The position numbers were made by a program, and so were the translations under genes. Below, piece by piece: positions 1 through 8,205 of a stretch of DNA of 18,422 nt (positions are counted from its first letter, which is position 1; each line of letters starts with the position of its first letter). The notes beneath the pieces are model-generated. The model had not been told where the DNA came from and made no database searches. It saw only the letters and a list, made by a program, of their open reading frames with translations. Source of the stretch: an uncultured Opitutia bacterium. Its GTDB lineage: Bacteria > Verrucomicrobiota > Verrucomicrobiae > Opitutales > UBA953. The stretch spans positions 1-18,422 of the forward strand of contig CAIOLH010000232.1 of NCBI GenBank assembly GCA_903859115.1. Reading direction: 5' to 3'.

Positions 1-1232
1 ATCACTCGATTTGGGTAGATGGCGTATCACTCGATTTAGGTATCGGCGAAACGGTTGCTAAAGCCCGTGCGAGTGCCGACCAAGCTAATCCTTACATGCC
101 GCCTCCTGCGGACAACGATGATTCGGGTGCGCCCGTCGATCCTCTCTACGGAAAAACTTATTTACCTCGTAAATTCAAGACCGGCTTCGCGATTCCGCCA
201 AATAACGATACCGACATTTTCACCAATGATATGGGCTTTGTGGCTGTCATTGAGAACGGTAAATTAATCGGCTATAATCTTTTAGTCGGTGGCGGCCTGG
301 GCACATCCCACGGTAACAAGCTCACCTACCCTCGCCTCGCTGACGTGATTGGTTTCATCACCCGCGAACAGGTCATTGAAGTCGGTAGCGCCGTGGTTGC
401 CATTCACCGCGACTGGGGTGATCGCACCGACCGCAAGCACGCGCGTATCAAATACGTCTTACAAGAAAAAGGTGTGGAATGGTTCCGTAACGAACTCGCT
501 CAACGTCTCGGCGCTCCGTTGCCAGCGGCGAAGCCTTTCGTCTTCAAAGGACAAGGCGATGCCTTTGGTTGGTTCAAACAATTAGACGGCCTCTGGTACC
601 TCGGATTATTTATCGAGACGGGTCGTGTGAAAGATGCTGGTGATTATAAATTAAAAACCGCACTACGCTCTATCGCTGAAAAATTCGGTCCCGTCTTTCG
701 CTTAACCGCGACACAGAATTTAATTTTATCCGACATCAAAGAAGAAAATAAATCGGCGATTGAAAAGATTCTTAACGAGCACGGTTGTAGCATCGTATTC
801 AATCCTGGCTTAATCAAAGGTCGCGGTATGGCCTGCCCTGCGCTGCCAACCTGCGGATTAGCTTTAGCTGAATCGGAACGTATTTTCCCCGCATTACTTG
901 CTAAACTAGAAGATGCTCAAGCCGCTGCTGGCATTCCCAACGAAGAACTGGTCGTACGTATGACCGGTTGCCCCAATGGCTGTGCCCGTCCTTACAACGC
1001 TGAAATCGGCCTCGTCGGTAAAGCCCCTGGTAAATACAATCTCATGCTCGGCGGAAACCGCGAAGGCACCCGTCTTGCACGCACCTGGCGCGAATCAGTT
1101 TTACTGGATGAAATTCCTGTAGCCGTCGGTGAACTGTTCAAACAATACGCTCAACAGCGTAAGAGTGGACAAGCTTTCGGCGATTGGGTCAACGAAGCCG
1201 CTGTCTGGCCCGCTTCCACACCACAGGCTTAA
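1..1232 (+). CDS. cysI: Sulfite reductase hemoprotein (beta) subunit, 5' end missing
   Basis: This is the C-terminal 409 residues of the siroheme and [4Fe-4S] enzyme that reduces sulfite to sulfide with six electrons in cysteine synthesis. The reading frame is open from base 3 with no start, so the gene begins outside the window; compared with the roughly 570-residue E. coli protein, about 160 to 190 residues are missing. The motif YGKTYLPRKFK is typical of this family. The four cluster ligands are all present: Cys-x5-Cys (codons at 834 and 852) and Cys-x3-Cys (codons at 969 and 981, in TGCPNGC). The gene is the first visible member of a plus-strand operon, and cysH begins 7 bases after its stop. 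The electron donor, CysJ flavoprotein or ferredoxin, is not in the window. Family assignment is secure. The first internal ATG at base 96 is not the start, because conserved sequence (IWVDG) precedes it. Confidence 0.95.
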   Translation, partial: HSIWVDGVSLDLGIGETVAKARASADQANPYMPPPADNDDSGAPVDPLYGKTYLPRKFKTGFAIPPNNDTDIFTNDMGFVAVIENGKLIGYNLLVGGGLGTSHGNKLTYPRLADVIGFITREQVIEVGSAVVAIHRDWGDRTDRKHARIKYVLQEKGVEWFRNELAQRLGAPLPAAKPFVFKGQGDAFGWFKQLDGLWYLGLFIETGRVKDAGDYKLKTALRSIAEKFGPVFRLTATQNLILSDIKEENKSAIEKILNEHGCSIVFNPGLIKGRGMACPALPTCGLALAESERIFPALLAKLEDAQAAAGIPNEELVVRMTGCPNGCARPYNAEIGLVGKAPGKYNLMLGGNREGTRLARTWRESVLLDEIPVAVGELFKQYAQQRKSGQAFGDWVNEAAVWPASTPQA

Positions 1233-1239
1233 TTTAAGA

Positions 1240-1953
1240 ATGTCCGTACCCGATCCCAGTCAGCTCGATGCTCTGGAGGCGAAGTTATTAAACTTTGCAC
1301 CCGTGGATCGTTTGCGCTGGGCGTATGACACGTTCGGCTCTCGCGCGGGTATCGGAACTAGTTTTCAACCTGCTGGCATTGTCATCATGCATTTAACCAA
1401 AACCGCAGGTCTAAAAATTCCAGCTTTCACTTTAAATACCGGCTTACTTTTCCCTGAAACTCTCGAGCTGAAGAAGAAATTAGAGACCGCGCTCAAAATT
1501 CAAATCGAAGAAGTTCACCCTCTCGAGACCGTAGAACAACAAGCTGTCTCGCAAGGTCCAGAACTTTGGAAATCCAATCCCGAAAAGTGCTGCGAATTAC
1601 GCAAAGTGGATTCTCTAGGTAAAAAATTATTCGATTTAGATTTGTGGATCAGCGGAATGCGTCGCGATCAAAGCAATGAGCGATCATCGACCCCTTTACT
1701 CGGTTTAGCTGCTAGACCCGACAACTCTGATGTCTGGAAACTCAATCCGCTCGTGGATTGGAGTCGCGAACAGGTCTGGGCTTACCTCAAAGAGCACCAA
1801 CTTCCTCACAACGTCTTACACGATCGAGGCTATCGCTCCATCGGCTGCTGGCCGTGCACCCAAATTTCTAATTCCGGCGATGAACGCGGCGGGCGCTGGC
1901 CTGGCTTCGAGAAAAAAGAATGCGGAATTCACACTAAAAATATTAAAAAATAA
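1240..1953 (+). CDS. cysH: Phosphoadenylyl/adenylyl-sulfate reductase, iron-sulfur (APS) type
   Basis: A 237-residue thioredoxin- or glutaredoxin-dependent reductase that converts APS (or PAPS) to sulfite. The ATG at 1240 is chosen because it follows the cysI stop by 7 bases and gives a normal-length protein; the frame is open further upstream but that part only overlaps cysI. The catalytic Cys lies near the C-terminus in ECGIH (Cys228). Two further cysteine pairs, Cys117-Cys118 (KCCEL) and Cys203/Cys206 (GCWPC), are the ligands of the [4Fe-4S] cluster that marks APS reductases and is absent from the E. coli PAPS reductase. APS is therefore the likely substrate, although some cluster-containing enzymes accept both. 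The operon nevertheless also encodes an APS kinase domain. No Shine-Dalgarno sequence is visible. cysD follows after 6 bases. Confidence 0.95.
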   Translation: MSVPDPSQLDALEAKLLNFAPVDRLRWAYDTFGSRAGIGTSFQPAGIVIMHLTKTAGLKIPAFTLNTGLLFPETLELKKKLETALKIQIEEVHPLETVEQQAVSQGPELWKSNPEKCCELRKVDSLGKKLFDLDLWISGMRRDQSNERSSTPLLGLAARPDNSDVWKLNPLVDWSREQVWAYLKEHQLPHNVLHDRGYRSIGCWPCTQISNSGDERGGRWPGFEKKECGIHTKNIKK

Positions 1954-1959
1954 TTAATC

Positions 1960-2781
1960 ATGTCACGTAACGCTCAAAACGATCACCTCACGCGACTGGA
2001 GCAAACCTCCATTCACATCTTCCGTGAAGCTTTCGCCAATTTCCGCTCCGTGTGTATGCCATGGTCCATGGGCAAAGACTCCAACGTGCTCATCTGGTTA
2101 GCTCGTAAAGCCTTCTGCGGAAAAATTCCGTTCCCTCTTTTACACATCGATACCACTTACGAATTTCCCGAGATGTATGAGTTTCGCGAAAAAGCAAAAG
2201 AGATTCACGGGATTGATTTAATTGTTCGTATCAACGAAGACGCGATTCGTCGCGGCATTGGTTATGCAACCCATGACCCTGTGACCGTCACTCACGAACT
2301 CAAAACGGTTCCTCTCAAAGCGGCGATTGATGAATTTAAATGGGACGCTCTCGTCACCGGTATTCGTCGCGATGAAGATCCAACCCGTGCTAAAGAGCGC
2401 TGGTTCTCCCCTCGTTCCGCCGAAGGTGTTTGGGATTATAAAGACCAACCGCCCGAGTTCTGGGGACAATTTGCATCGACCGCTCCCGAAGGTGGCCACG
2501 TCCGCGTACAGCCTCTCCTCGAGTGGACCGAACTCGACATCTGGGAATACATCCGTCGTGAAAATATTCCTAATCCGACCCTTTACTTCGCTCGTAATGG
2601 AAAACGCTTCCGTTCACTCGGTTGCCACCCCATCACGCATCCTGTAGATAGCCCAGCCAGCAATATCGATGAAGTGATTGCTGAATTAAAACTTACCCGC
2701 GTCAGCGAACGTGCTGGACGTGCCCAAGACCACGTCGGTCGTAACTCTATGCAAGCCCTCCGCGCTAAGGGTTTCATGTAA
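1960..2781 (+). CDS. cysD: Sulfate adenylyltransferase small subunit (ATP sulfurylase)
   Basis: A 273-residue catalytic subunit that adenylates sulfate to APS, working with the GTPase subunit encoded by the next gene. It belongs to the PP-loop ATP pyrophosphatase superfamily, and the motif SMGKDS is at residues 36-41. The stretch [11 protein letters not shown] corresponds to the E. coli HVDTTWKFREM region but differs in detail, so it belongs to a divergent branch of CysD. The C-terminal pattern ERAGRAQD...SM resembles the E. coli ending ERQGRAIDRDQAGSM. Its start is 6 bases after cysH, without a recognisable ribosome binding site, and cysNC follows after 17 bases, so these genes are almost certainly co-transcribed. 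Confidence 0.95.
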   Translation: MSRNAQNDHLTRLEQTSIHIFREAFANFRSVCMPWSMGKDSNVLIWLARKAFCGKIPFPLLHIDTTYEFPEMYEFREKAKEIHGIDLIVRINEDAIRRGIGYATHDPVTVTHELKTVPLKAAIDEFKWDALVTGIRRDEDPTRAKERWFSPRSAEGVWDYKDQPPEFWGQFASTAPEGGHVRVQPLLEWTELDIWEYIRRENIPNPTLYFARNGKRFRSLGCHPITHPVDSPASNIDEVIAELKLTRVSERAGRAQDHVGRNSMQALRAKGFM

Positions 2782-2798
2782 TTCCTAAATTTTTCAAA

Positions 2799-4691
2799 AT
2801 GTCTCAAACATCCAATATTTCTTCAGTTCAAAAAACAGCTCAACCTGACATCGAAGACATGCGCAAAATGCACGTCGTCGTCGTCGGTCACGTTGACCAC
2901 GGTAAGTCCACTTTCGTCGGACGTCTATTACACGATACCGACTCCCTCCCTAACGGAAAACTCGAACAGGTTCGTAAAAACTGTGCTGCCGAAGGCATGG
3001 AATTCGAATATGCCTTCTTGCTCGATGCTTTACTCGAAGAACAGGAGCAGAACATCACCATCGATACGACGCGTATCTTTTTCCGTACGACTCAACGTGC
3101 CTACGCCATCATCGATGCCCCTGGTCACAAAGAATTTCTAAAGAACATGGTAACGGGCGCGGCCAGTGCCTCGGCTGCCTTATTACTTATCGATGCCAAT
3201 GAGGGCGTGATGGATCAATCGCGTCGCCACGCTTTCTTACTTTCACTGCTCGGCGTAAAACAACTCGTCGTGCTCGTGAATAAGATGGATTTAATTAAGC
3301 ACGACCAATCGACCTACGAAAAAATCAAAGTCGAGTATACCGCGTTCTTAAAATCACTCGGTTTAACCGCTGTTCATTTCATACCGATTGCTGCTAAGCA
3401 TGGTGAAAACGTGGTAAATCGCTCCGACAAGATGTCGTGGTGGAAAGGTCCAACCGTGGCCGAAGCTCTCGATAACTTTAAACACGAAGACGACCTCACT
3501 GGCCTGCCCTTACGTATGCCGGTATCCGATATTTATCGTTTCGACCATCGTCGTATTATTGCGGGTCGAGTCGAAGCCGGTGCCATTCGTCCTGGTGACG
3601 AACTCATTTTCCAACCCGGTGGCCGCCGCAGCACGGTCAGAACCTTCGAAGATTGGCCAGGCCCTTCACGTGAAGTCGCAGGCACGGGTGACTCGGCTAA
3701 TTTCAGTCTCAGCGAACAAATCTTCGTCGAGCGTGGACAAGTCGCCGCTCACCCTAATCAACAACCTCGCGTGGGTCGTGAATTCCGTGCCCGTATTTTC
3801 TGGCTCGGTAAAGAACCCCTCCAACCAAATAAAACTTATCGCTTACGCTTACTGACTCAAAACGTCGAAGCGGTGATTGCCAAGATTGAAAAAATTACCG
3901 ACGCCTCTTCGCTGGAGTCGATTGAAGCTAGCACCGTTCCTCGCGACACGATTTGCGAAGTGATTGTTCGATCCACCCGCCCAATCGCTTTCGATTTACA
4001 TAGCGAATGTGCTATCACCGGTCGCTTTGCGATTGAAGACAAAGGACGCATCAATGGCGGTGGAATTATTTTAGATTCGATTACCGAAAAAACTTCAGGC
4101 GAAGGAAAAGTCACCGCTGCGGAACGTACCGCACGTGCCGGACATTCCCCTGCCGTGATTTGGTTTACCGGTCTTTCTGGCTCAGGTAAATCCACGATTG
4201 CTGAATTAGTGGAGCGTCGACTTTTCGACGCCGGCAAAAAAGTTTTCCGTGTAGATGGCGATGACTTACGCACCGCACTGAACCGTGATCTCGGATTCTC
4301 ATCCACCGATCGAGCCGAGAGCGTGCGTCGTGCTTCTGCGGTAGCCGGACTCTTTGCCAATGCCGGACACATCGCTCTGGTCACACTCATTGCCCCTCTG
4401 GCTGCTGACCGCGCCAAAGCCCGTGCTACCCTTGCTAATCATGCCTTCATTGAAGTCTTTGTGGACGCTCCACTCGAAGTCTGTGAGTCGCGTGATGTCA
4501 AAGGACTCTACGCCAAGGCCCGTCGCGGTGAAATCCCTGAATTCACAGGCATCTCTTCACCGTACGAGGCACCCGAAGCTCCTGAAGTACACATTCGAAC
4601 CGATAAACTTTCCACGGCACAGGCGGTAGAATTAGTCGTCAACGCCTTAGACAAAATTCTGGAATCTAAAGCCGAAGACTGGGAGGTTTAG
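2799..4691 (+). CDS. cysNC: Bifunctional sulfate adenylyltransferase GTPase subunit / APS kinase (CysN-CysC fusion)
   Basis: A 630-residue two-domain protein. Residues about 24-240 form an EF-Tu-like GTPase with P-loop GHVDHGKST (30-38), DAPGHKEF (106-113) and NKMD (161-164), followed by two beta-barrel domains to about 435; this part drives APS synthesis by CysD through GTP hydrolysis. Residues about 440-630 are an APS kinase domain with P-loop GLSGSGKST (458-466), DGDDLR, RDLGFS and [12 protein letters not shown]. The CysC segment reads IAPLAADR where most APS kinases have ISP. The serine that becomes phosphorylated in E. coli CysC (Ser109) is Ala532 here; that serine is not strictly needed for catalysis in the family, so activity is still likely. 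The gene closes the visible cys operon. No clear terminator follows before the next gene 56 bases on. Confidence 0.95.
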   Translation: MSQTSNISSVQKTAQPDIEDMRKMHVVVVGHVDHGKSTFVGRLLHDTDSLPNGKLEQVRKNCAAEGMEFEYAFLLDALLEEQEQNITIDTTRIFFRTTQRAYAIIDAPGHKEFLKNMVTGAASASAALLLIDANEGVMDQSRRHAFLLSLLGVKQLVVLVNKMDLIKHDQSTYEKIKVEYTAFLKSLGLTAVHFIPIAAKHGENVVNRSDKMSWWKGPTVAEALDNFKHEDDLTGLPLRMPVSDIYRFDHRRIIAGRVEAGAIRPGDELIFQPGGRRSTVRTFEDWPGPSREVAGTGDSANFSLSEQIFVERGQVAAHPNQQPRVGREFRARIFWLGKEPLQPNKTYRLRLLTQNVEAVIAKIEKITDASSLESIEASTVPRDTICEVIVRSTRPIAFDLHSECAITGRFAIEDKGRINGGGIILDSITEKTSGEGKVTAAERTARAGHSPAVIWFTGLSGSGKSTIAELVERRLFDAGKKVFRVDGDDLRTALNRDLGFSSTDRAESVRRASAVAGLFANAGHIALVTLIAPLAADRAKARATLANHAFIEVFVDAPLEVCESRDVKGLYAKARRGEIPEFTGISSPYEAPEAPEVHIRTDKLSTAQAVELVVNALDKILESKAEDWEV

Positions 4692-4747
4692 TCTACACAA
4701 TCGACTGGGCGTTGACTCAGCAACTTTTCAGATTAGAGTAACTCATA

Positions 4748-5353
4748 ATGAAGTTGCTGCACATCGACGCATCCCCGCGCACCGTGCGCTCGGTCACGCG
4801 TAAGCTCAGTGCGGCCTTCGTTAGTGCGTTGCGACTTAATCATCCTGAACTTCAAGTGACTCATCGCGATGTAGGACATAATCCTCCGCCATTTATTTCT
4901 GACGCCTGGATTGGAGCCGCATTTGCCAAGGGCGATTTCAATGATCCATCCATGAAAGGCGCACTCCACCACTCGGATGAATTAGCGGCTGAGTTACTAG
5001 CCTGTGACGCCCTACTCATCGCTTCACCGATGCATAATTTTAATGTGTCTGCGTCACTCAAGGCATGGATTGATCAAGTAGTCCGCACGGATATGACTTT
5101 TAAAATTACTGAAGAGGGTCCGGTTCCTTTAGTTAGAGGTAAAAAGGCACTCGTGGTTACCTCACGTGGCGGATTTGTGGCAGGGACAGCTTACGATTTT
5201 CAAGAGCCCTATCTACGTACCATATTAGGGTTTATTGGTATCACTGACGTTACTTTCGTTCACGCCGAAGGAGTCAATAGCAGTGATAATGATCGGGATC
5301 AGGCCATGGCCGCAGCTTCGTCAAAGTTAATGGCCTTAGCCGAGACTTGGTAA
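4748..5353 (+). CDS. azoR: FMN-dependent NADH-azoreductase-like flavoprotein
   Basis: A 201-residue cytoplasmic protein of the flavodoxin-like azoreductase/quinone reductase family (AzoR, formerly AcpD). Visible signatures are the N-terminal beta strand and phosphate-binding loop LLHIDASPR, the FMN-binding motif SPMHNFNVSASLKAWID (compare PMYNFGIPSTLKAWID), and the SRGG loop at about residue 138. Members reduce quinones and azo compounds with NAD(P)H through FMN, and the physiological role is often quinone or electrophile detoxification. It lies 56 bases after cysNC on the same strand. A TTGACT at 4712-4717 could be part of a promoter, but no good -10 hexamer sits 17 bases later, so read-through from the cys operon is equally possible. 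Its stop lies 5 bases from that of the convergent umuC. Confidence 0.88.
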   Translation: MKLLHIDASPRTVRSVTRKLSAAFVSALRLNHPELQVTHRDVGHNPPPFISDAWIGAAFAKGDFNDPSMKGALHHSDELAAELLACDALLIASPMHNFNVSASLKAWIDQVVRTDMTFKITEEGPVPLVRGKKALVVTSRGGFVAGTAYDFQEPYLRTILGFIGITDVTFVHAEGVNSSDNDRDQAMAAASSKLMALAETW

Positions 5354-5358
5354 CCGAA

Positions 5359-6663
5359 TCATTCGTGAAAACGAATACGACGCTTAGGTACACCATTCGT
5401 TTTCGGTAAAATATTTTCCTGCGTTTGAGAATTCTCCGACAACTGTTCGGACTTACTTTTCCATTTACGTTCAAAGCCAGTACTCGCGGGTCGAACCACT
5501 TCCTTCCCCAGCTTGGCATTAATCGTATCCACCGCTTTCATCAGGCGATTACGCGATGACGGTACCGCTGTTCCCAATCCCGGAAGCGTTTCCTGAACAA
5601 CGTCTTTGGATGATAATTCGGTTAAGATTACACCCGCTTTTTTATAAAAATATCCTTCTCTAAAAACACGTTTTAGGGCGCGCTGAGCCATCGCACCAAT
5701 CACTCCTAAGTCATCAGTCAGAAAATCAATCTCCTCTGTTTCACTCGTACCATATTGTTCCGAATCTTTCTGAAAACGATTAGTCCCAAAAAAGACAGTG
5801 ACGTTGGTGGTGGCCAGATTTTCTTGACGAAGTTTCTCGGCCGCTCGTACCGCATGCGTGGCGATGGCCTCAGATAAATCAGTAAAGTCACTCACCGGAC
5901 GGCCAAACGAACGAGAAACCATAATACTCTTACGCGCCTCAGGATTCTCGATAATCTCATGACACGGAATACCCCTTAATTCCAAGGCGATACGCTCTCC
6001 AACCACTCCAGCCAATCGTCGAATAAATGCAGGATCCGCCTCTGCTAAGTCTTGTGCCGAGAGAATGCCATGACCACGCAGTCGTGTGGCCAGGCCCTTA
6101 CCCACGCCCCAAATATCACGCGTCTTAACACCCTTCAGAAACTCTTCGCGACCCTCGGGTGAATAAGGAACGACGATGACTCCGCCCGACTCTGGATCAC
6201 CCTTCGCTCTTTCGTTAGCGAGTTTACACAAAACTTTGGTCGCACCCATTCCAATGGAAACAGAAATACCGGTGTTGGATAATACGTCGTTACGAATTCT
6301 ATGGCCCAGAGCACGTGCGTCCGCTTCAGGCATATCGGGAAAACCTAGAAAAGCTTCATCAATCGAATAAGATTCAAAGTCACGCGCCTGTTTGGCTAAC
6401 ACTTCCATCACGCGTTCAGAAAAATCTCCATAGACTGAAAAGTTGGATGAAAAAACTTTTACGGAATGCGCCTCACAAACTCTTCGCACCTGAAAAAAAG
6501 GTGCGCCCATCGGAATACCCAAAAGTTTAGCTTCACTCGATCGTGCGATAACACATCCATCGTTATTTGAAAGAACCACAATCGGTACTCCGATGAGTGC
6601 CGGATTTAACGCACGTTCACAGGAGGCGAAAAAATTATTACAATCGGCAAGGGCTCGTAACAT
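5359..6663 (-). CDS. umuC: Y-family translesion DNA polymerase, UmuC type
   Basis: A 434-residue error-prone polymerase that copies past DNA lesions. Key features are the N-terminal DCNNFFASCE with catalytic Asp7, the UmuC signature SNNDGCVIARS (32-42), and YSIDEAF (99-105) with catalytic Asp102 and Glu103. The C-terminal AVDTINAKLGKEVVRPAS segment resembles the domain found at the end of UmuC but not of DinB (DUF4113-like). The steric-gate position appears to be Phe12, where E. coli UmuC has Tyr11. No umuD-like gene is next to it: the upstream neighbour is cysK behind a terminator, and the downstream neighbour is the convergent azoreductase. A LexA-box-like palindrome lies immediately before the ATG, indicating SOS control. 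The start is supported by the short distance to Asp7. No Shine-Dalgarno sequence is present. Confidence 0.94.
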   Translation of the reverse strand: MLRALADCNNFFASCERALNPALIGVPIVVLSNNDGCVIARSSEAKLLGIPMGAPFFQVRRVCEAHSVKVFSSNFSVYGDFSERVMEVLAKQARDFESYSIDEAFLGFPDMPEADARALGHRIRNDVLSNTGISVSIGMGATKVLCKLANERAKGDPESGGVIVVPYSPEGREEFLKGVKTRDIWGVGKGLATRLRGHGILSAQDLAEADPAFIRRLAGVVGERIALELRGIPCHEIIENPEARKSIMVSRSFGRPVSDFTDLSEAIATHAVRAAEKLRQENLATTNVTVFFGTNRFQKDSEQYGTSETEEIDFLTDDLGVIGAMAQRALKRVFREGYFYKKAGVILTELSSKDVVQETLPGLGTAVPSSRNRLMKAVDTINAKLGKEVVRPASTGFERKWKSKSEQLSENSQTQENILPKTNGVPKRRIRFHE

Positions 6664-6679
6664 ATGAACATTTGTTCAT
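6664..6679. promoter_or_regulatory. LexA-box-like palindrome directly upstream of umuC
   Basis: The sequence is atgaaca-tt-tgttcat: two 7-base perfect inverted arms around 2 bases. It contains GAAC-N4-GTTC, the form of SOS box bound by LexA in many Gram-positive and some other bacteria. Its edge touches the umuC start codon (6663-6661), so a bound repressor would sit over the leader or transcription start. Position next to a UmuC polymerase makes an SOS operator the natural reading. Binding itself is inferred. Confidence 0.75.
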
Positions 6680-6723
6680 CTATCCGTTTACCCATCTTTT
6701 CAAGGGTAAAAGTGAATGGGCAT

Positions 6724-6750
6724 AAAAAAGGCGGGTCCTTGCGGCCCGCC
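6724..6750 (-). terminator. Rho-independent terminator of cysK
   Basis: Read on the minus strand, a GC-rich hairpin (ggcgggcc, loop gcaa, ggacccgcc; 8 pairs with one bulged base) is followed directly by six T. It lies 24 bases beyond the cysK stop codon and insulates umuC from cysK transcription. Confidence 0.92.
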
Positions 6751-6773
6751 CTTTCGAGTGATCTAACCAAAGC

Positions 6774-7751
6774 TTACGATGCGGTTAAGGCAGTGACCTC
6801 AGCGCGAATCTTCTCGGCCAGAGCGGTCGAGAGGTAGCGCTCACTAGGACTGCAAGCGATAGTGACGATGCGCTTACCAGCAAACTCAGGACGCTTAGCT
6901 AATTGGAGACAGGCCCAAATATTGGCACCAGACGAAATACCGACTGCGAGACCTTCGCGTGCGGAAACATCGAGCGCAGTAGCAAAAGCATCTTCGTTAG
7001 AAACTTGGATAACTTCGTCGATTAAAGACAGGTCGCAATTCTTAGGAACGAAACCGGCACCGATACCTTGAATCTTGTGAGGAGCAGGTTGCACAGGCTG
7101 AGAGTTGCGAGTCTGGGTGATAACAGGACTTGCAGAAGGCTCTACAGCAATTGAAAGGAATTTAGAGTTACGACCTTTGATTACAGAAGTCACACCGGTG
7201 ATGGTCCCACCTGTGCCAACACCAGAAACAAAAGCGTCTACTTTACCTTCTGTATCAGCCCAAATTTCTTCGGCAGTAGTACGACGATGCACCTCAGGAT
7301 TTGCAGGATTATCGAACTGCATAGGCATGTAAGCACTGTCGCCAATTTCTTGACGAATCGCGGTCGCACGCTCAATCGCACCACGCATTCCCTTAGCACC
7401 CGGCGTTAAAACAATTTCAGCACCAAGCATGCGTAATAAAACGCGACGCTCAACCGACATCGTTTCGGGCATGGTTAAGATACATTTGTAACCACGTGCG
7501 GCGGCAACGAAGGCCAACGCAATACCGGTATTACCAGAAGTAGGCTCAACAATCGTTCCACCTGGCTTGAGGCGACCATCGCGCTCACCCGCTTCGACCA
7601 TCGCGCGACCAATACGATCTTTAACGCTCGAGAGCGGATTAAAGTACTCGAGCTTAACTAAGATCTCAGTGTTCAAACCTTCGGTCACTTTGTTCAAACG
7701 AACAAGAGGCGTACGACCAATAGTTTCTAAAACGTTTTTATAGATAGGCAT
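6774..7751 (-). CDS. cysK: Cysteine synthase A (O-acetylserine sulfhydrylase)
   Basis: A 325-residue PLP enzyme of fold type II that makes cysteine from O-acetylserine and sulfide, the product of the upstream cys operon. The PLP lysine is Lys44 in SSVKDR. TSGNTG forms the substrate-binding loop, GVGTGGTITGV binds the PLP phosphate, and the C-terminal CSPSERYLST is typical. Length matches the usual 310-325 residues. It has a likely promoter and an inverted repeat upstream, and a clean terminator downstream, so it is probably a single-gene unit. Cystathionine beta-synthase-like relatives share the fold, but the sequence and setting favour CysK. No cysE is in the window. Confidence 0.95.
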   Translation of the reverse strand: MPIYKNVLETIGRTPLVRLNKVTEGLNTEILVKLEYFNPLSSVKDRIGRAMVEAGERDGRLKPGGTIVEPTSGNTGIALAFVAAARGYKCILTMPETMSVERRVLLRMLGAEIVLTPGAKGMRGAIERATAIRQEIGDSAYMPMQFDNPANPEVHRRTTAEEIWADTEGKVDAFVSGVGTGGTITGVTSVIKGRNSKFLSIAVEPSASPVITQTRNSQPVQPAPHKIQGIGAGFVPKNCDLSLIDEVIQVSNEDAFATALDVSAREGLAVGISSGANIWACLQLAKRPEFAGKRIVTIACSPSERYLSTALAEKIRAEVTALTAS

Positions 7752-7760
7752 GGCTAATGT

Positions 7761-7775
7761 TGAGTAGATTACTCA
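7761..7775. repeat. Inverted repeat in the cysK leader, possible operator
   Basis: TGAGTA-gat-TACTCA is a perfect 6-base inverted repeat with a 3-base spacer. It sits just downstream of the proposed cysK -10 element, over the expected transcription start, where a repressor would block transcription. The regulator is unknown; no matching copy was noticed elsewhere in the window. Confidence 0.4.
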
Positions 7776-7777
7776 TG

Positions 7778-7806
7778 TATATAGAAAATAACCTATTTAT
7801 GGGCAA
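7778..7806 (-). promoter_or_regulatory. Possible sigma-70-type promoter of cysK
   Basis: On the minus strand TTGCCC (7806-7801) is followed after exactly 17 bases by TATATA (7783-7778), each matching 4 of 6 consensus bases. The surrounding DNA is AT-rich and the hexamers lie 27 to 55 bases before the cysK ATG. Inferred from sequence only. Confidence 0.4.
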
Positions 7807-7839
7807 CCACAAATAGATGAAACTAAGACCGAAAAATGC

Positions 7840-8100
7840 CTAGTATCGGCGTTTTTGATCAGCAGGCGGACGAGGTGCAGTATCACGCAAACGGAAAATA
7901 ATACGAGCTTGGGTTAAGTCAGACGGACTCATTTCGACTTTCACACGATCGCCAGGATTAATTCTGATAAAGTTTTTGCGGAGACGGCCTGAAATTCTTC
8001 CGAGCACCACGTGCTTATTAGGAAGTTCAATGCGGAACATAGTTCCAGGTAACACCTGTAGGATTTTGCCTTCGAGTTCGATAACGGGTTCTTCTGCCAT
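7840..8100 (-). CDS. infA: Translation initiation factor IF-1
   Basis: An 86-residue OB-fold protein that binds the ribosomal A site with IF-2 and IF-3 during initiation. The IF-1 core is unmistakable: [22 protein letters not shown], then [20 protein letters not shown] and IIFRLR. The usual length is about 72 residues; this protein has a short N-terminal addition and a tail of about 14 residues rich in Pro, Arg and Lys ([14 protein letters not shown]). AAGG stands two bases before the ATG, one of the few possible ribosome binding sites in the window. It is transcribed away from tadA; cysK lies 88 bases downstream on the same strand, probably with its own promoter. Confidence 0.95.
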   Translation of the reverse strand: MAEEPVIELEGKILQVLPGTMFRIELPNKHVVLGRISGRLRKNFIRINPGDRVKVEMSPSDLTQARIIFRLRDTAPRPPADQKRRY

Positions 8101-8205
8101 GCCTTGTAGGCTCTATCCATGCAGGGAAAGGGTCAAAGTCAACACCTCGTATAAAAGAAAGTCATCCCCGCTTGCCAGCAGCCTGTGACTTTAGATTGTT
8201 TGAGT

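Noticed and set aside
1..40. Near-identical 15-base direct repeat (atcactcgatttggg / atcactcgatttagg) 25 bases apart at the window start.
   Set aside because: Both copies lie inside an uninterrupted cysI reading frame in different phases, and the translated sequence (IWVDG region) is as expected for the family; chance similarity is the simplest explanation.
1129..1239. Longer N-terminus for cysH starting at an ATG inside cysI.
   Set aside because: The added part merely overlaps cysI in another frame and has no resemblance to CysH; the ATG at 1240 gives a normal protein and operon spacing.
3857..4417. Open frame of 186 codons on the minus strand opposite cysNC.
   Set aside because: It is antisense to well-conserved CysN/CysC sequence, is Ser/Arg/Ala-rich with no recognisable motif, and looks like a by-product of codon use in the real gene.
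4712..4740. Promoter in front of the azoreductase gene (TTGACT).
   Set aside because: The hexamer 17 bases downstream (AGAGTA) matches the -10 consensus poorly, so I did not annotate it.
5361..5376. Small hairpin ATTCGT-gaaa-ACGAAT between azoR and umuC as a possible terminator.
   Set aside because: The 6-pair stem is AT-rich, lies in the last codons of umuC and has no adjacent T run in either direction, so it does not meet the criteria for an intrinsic terminator.
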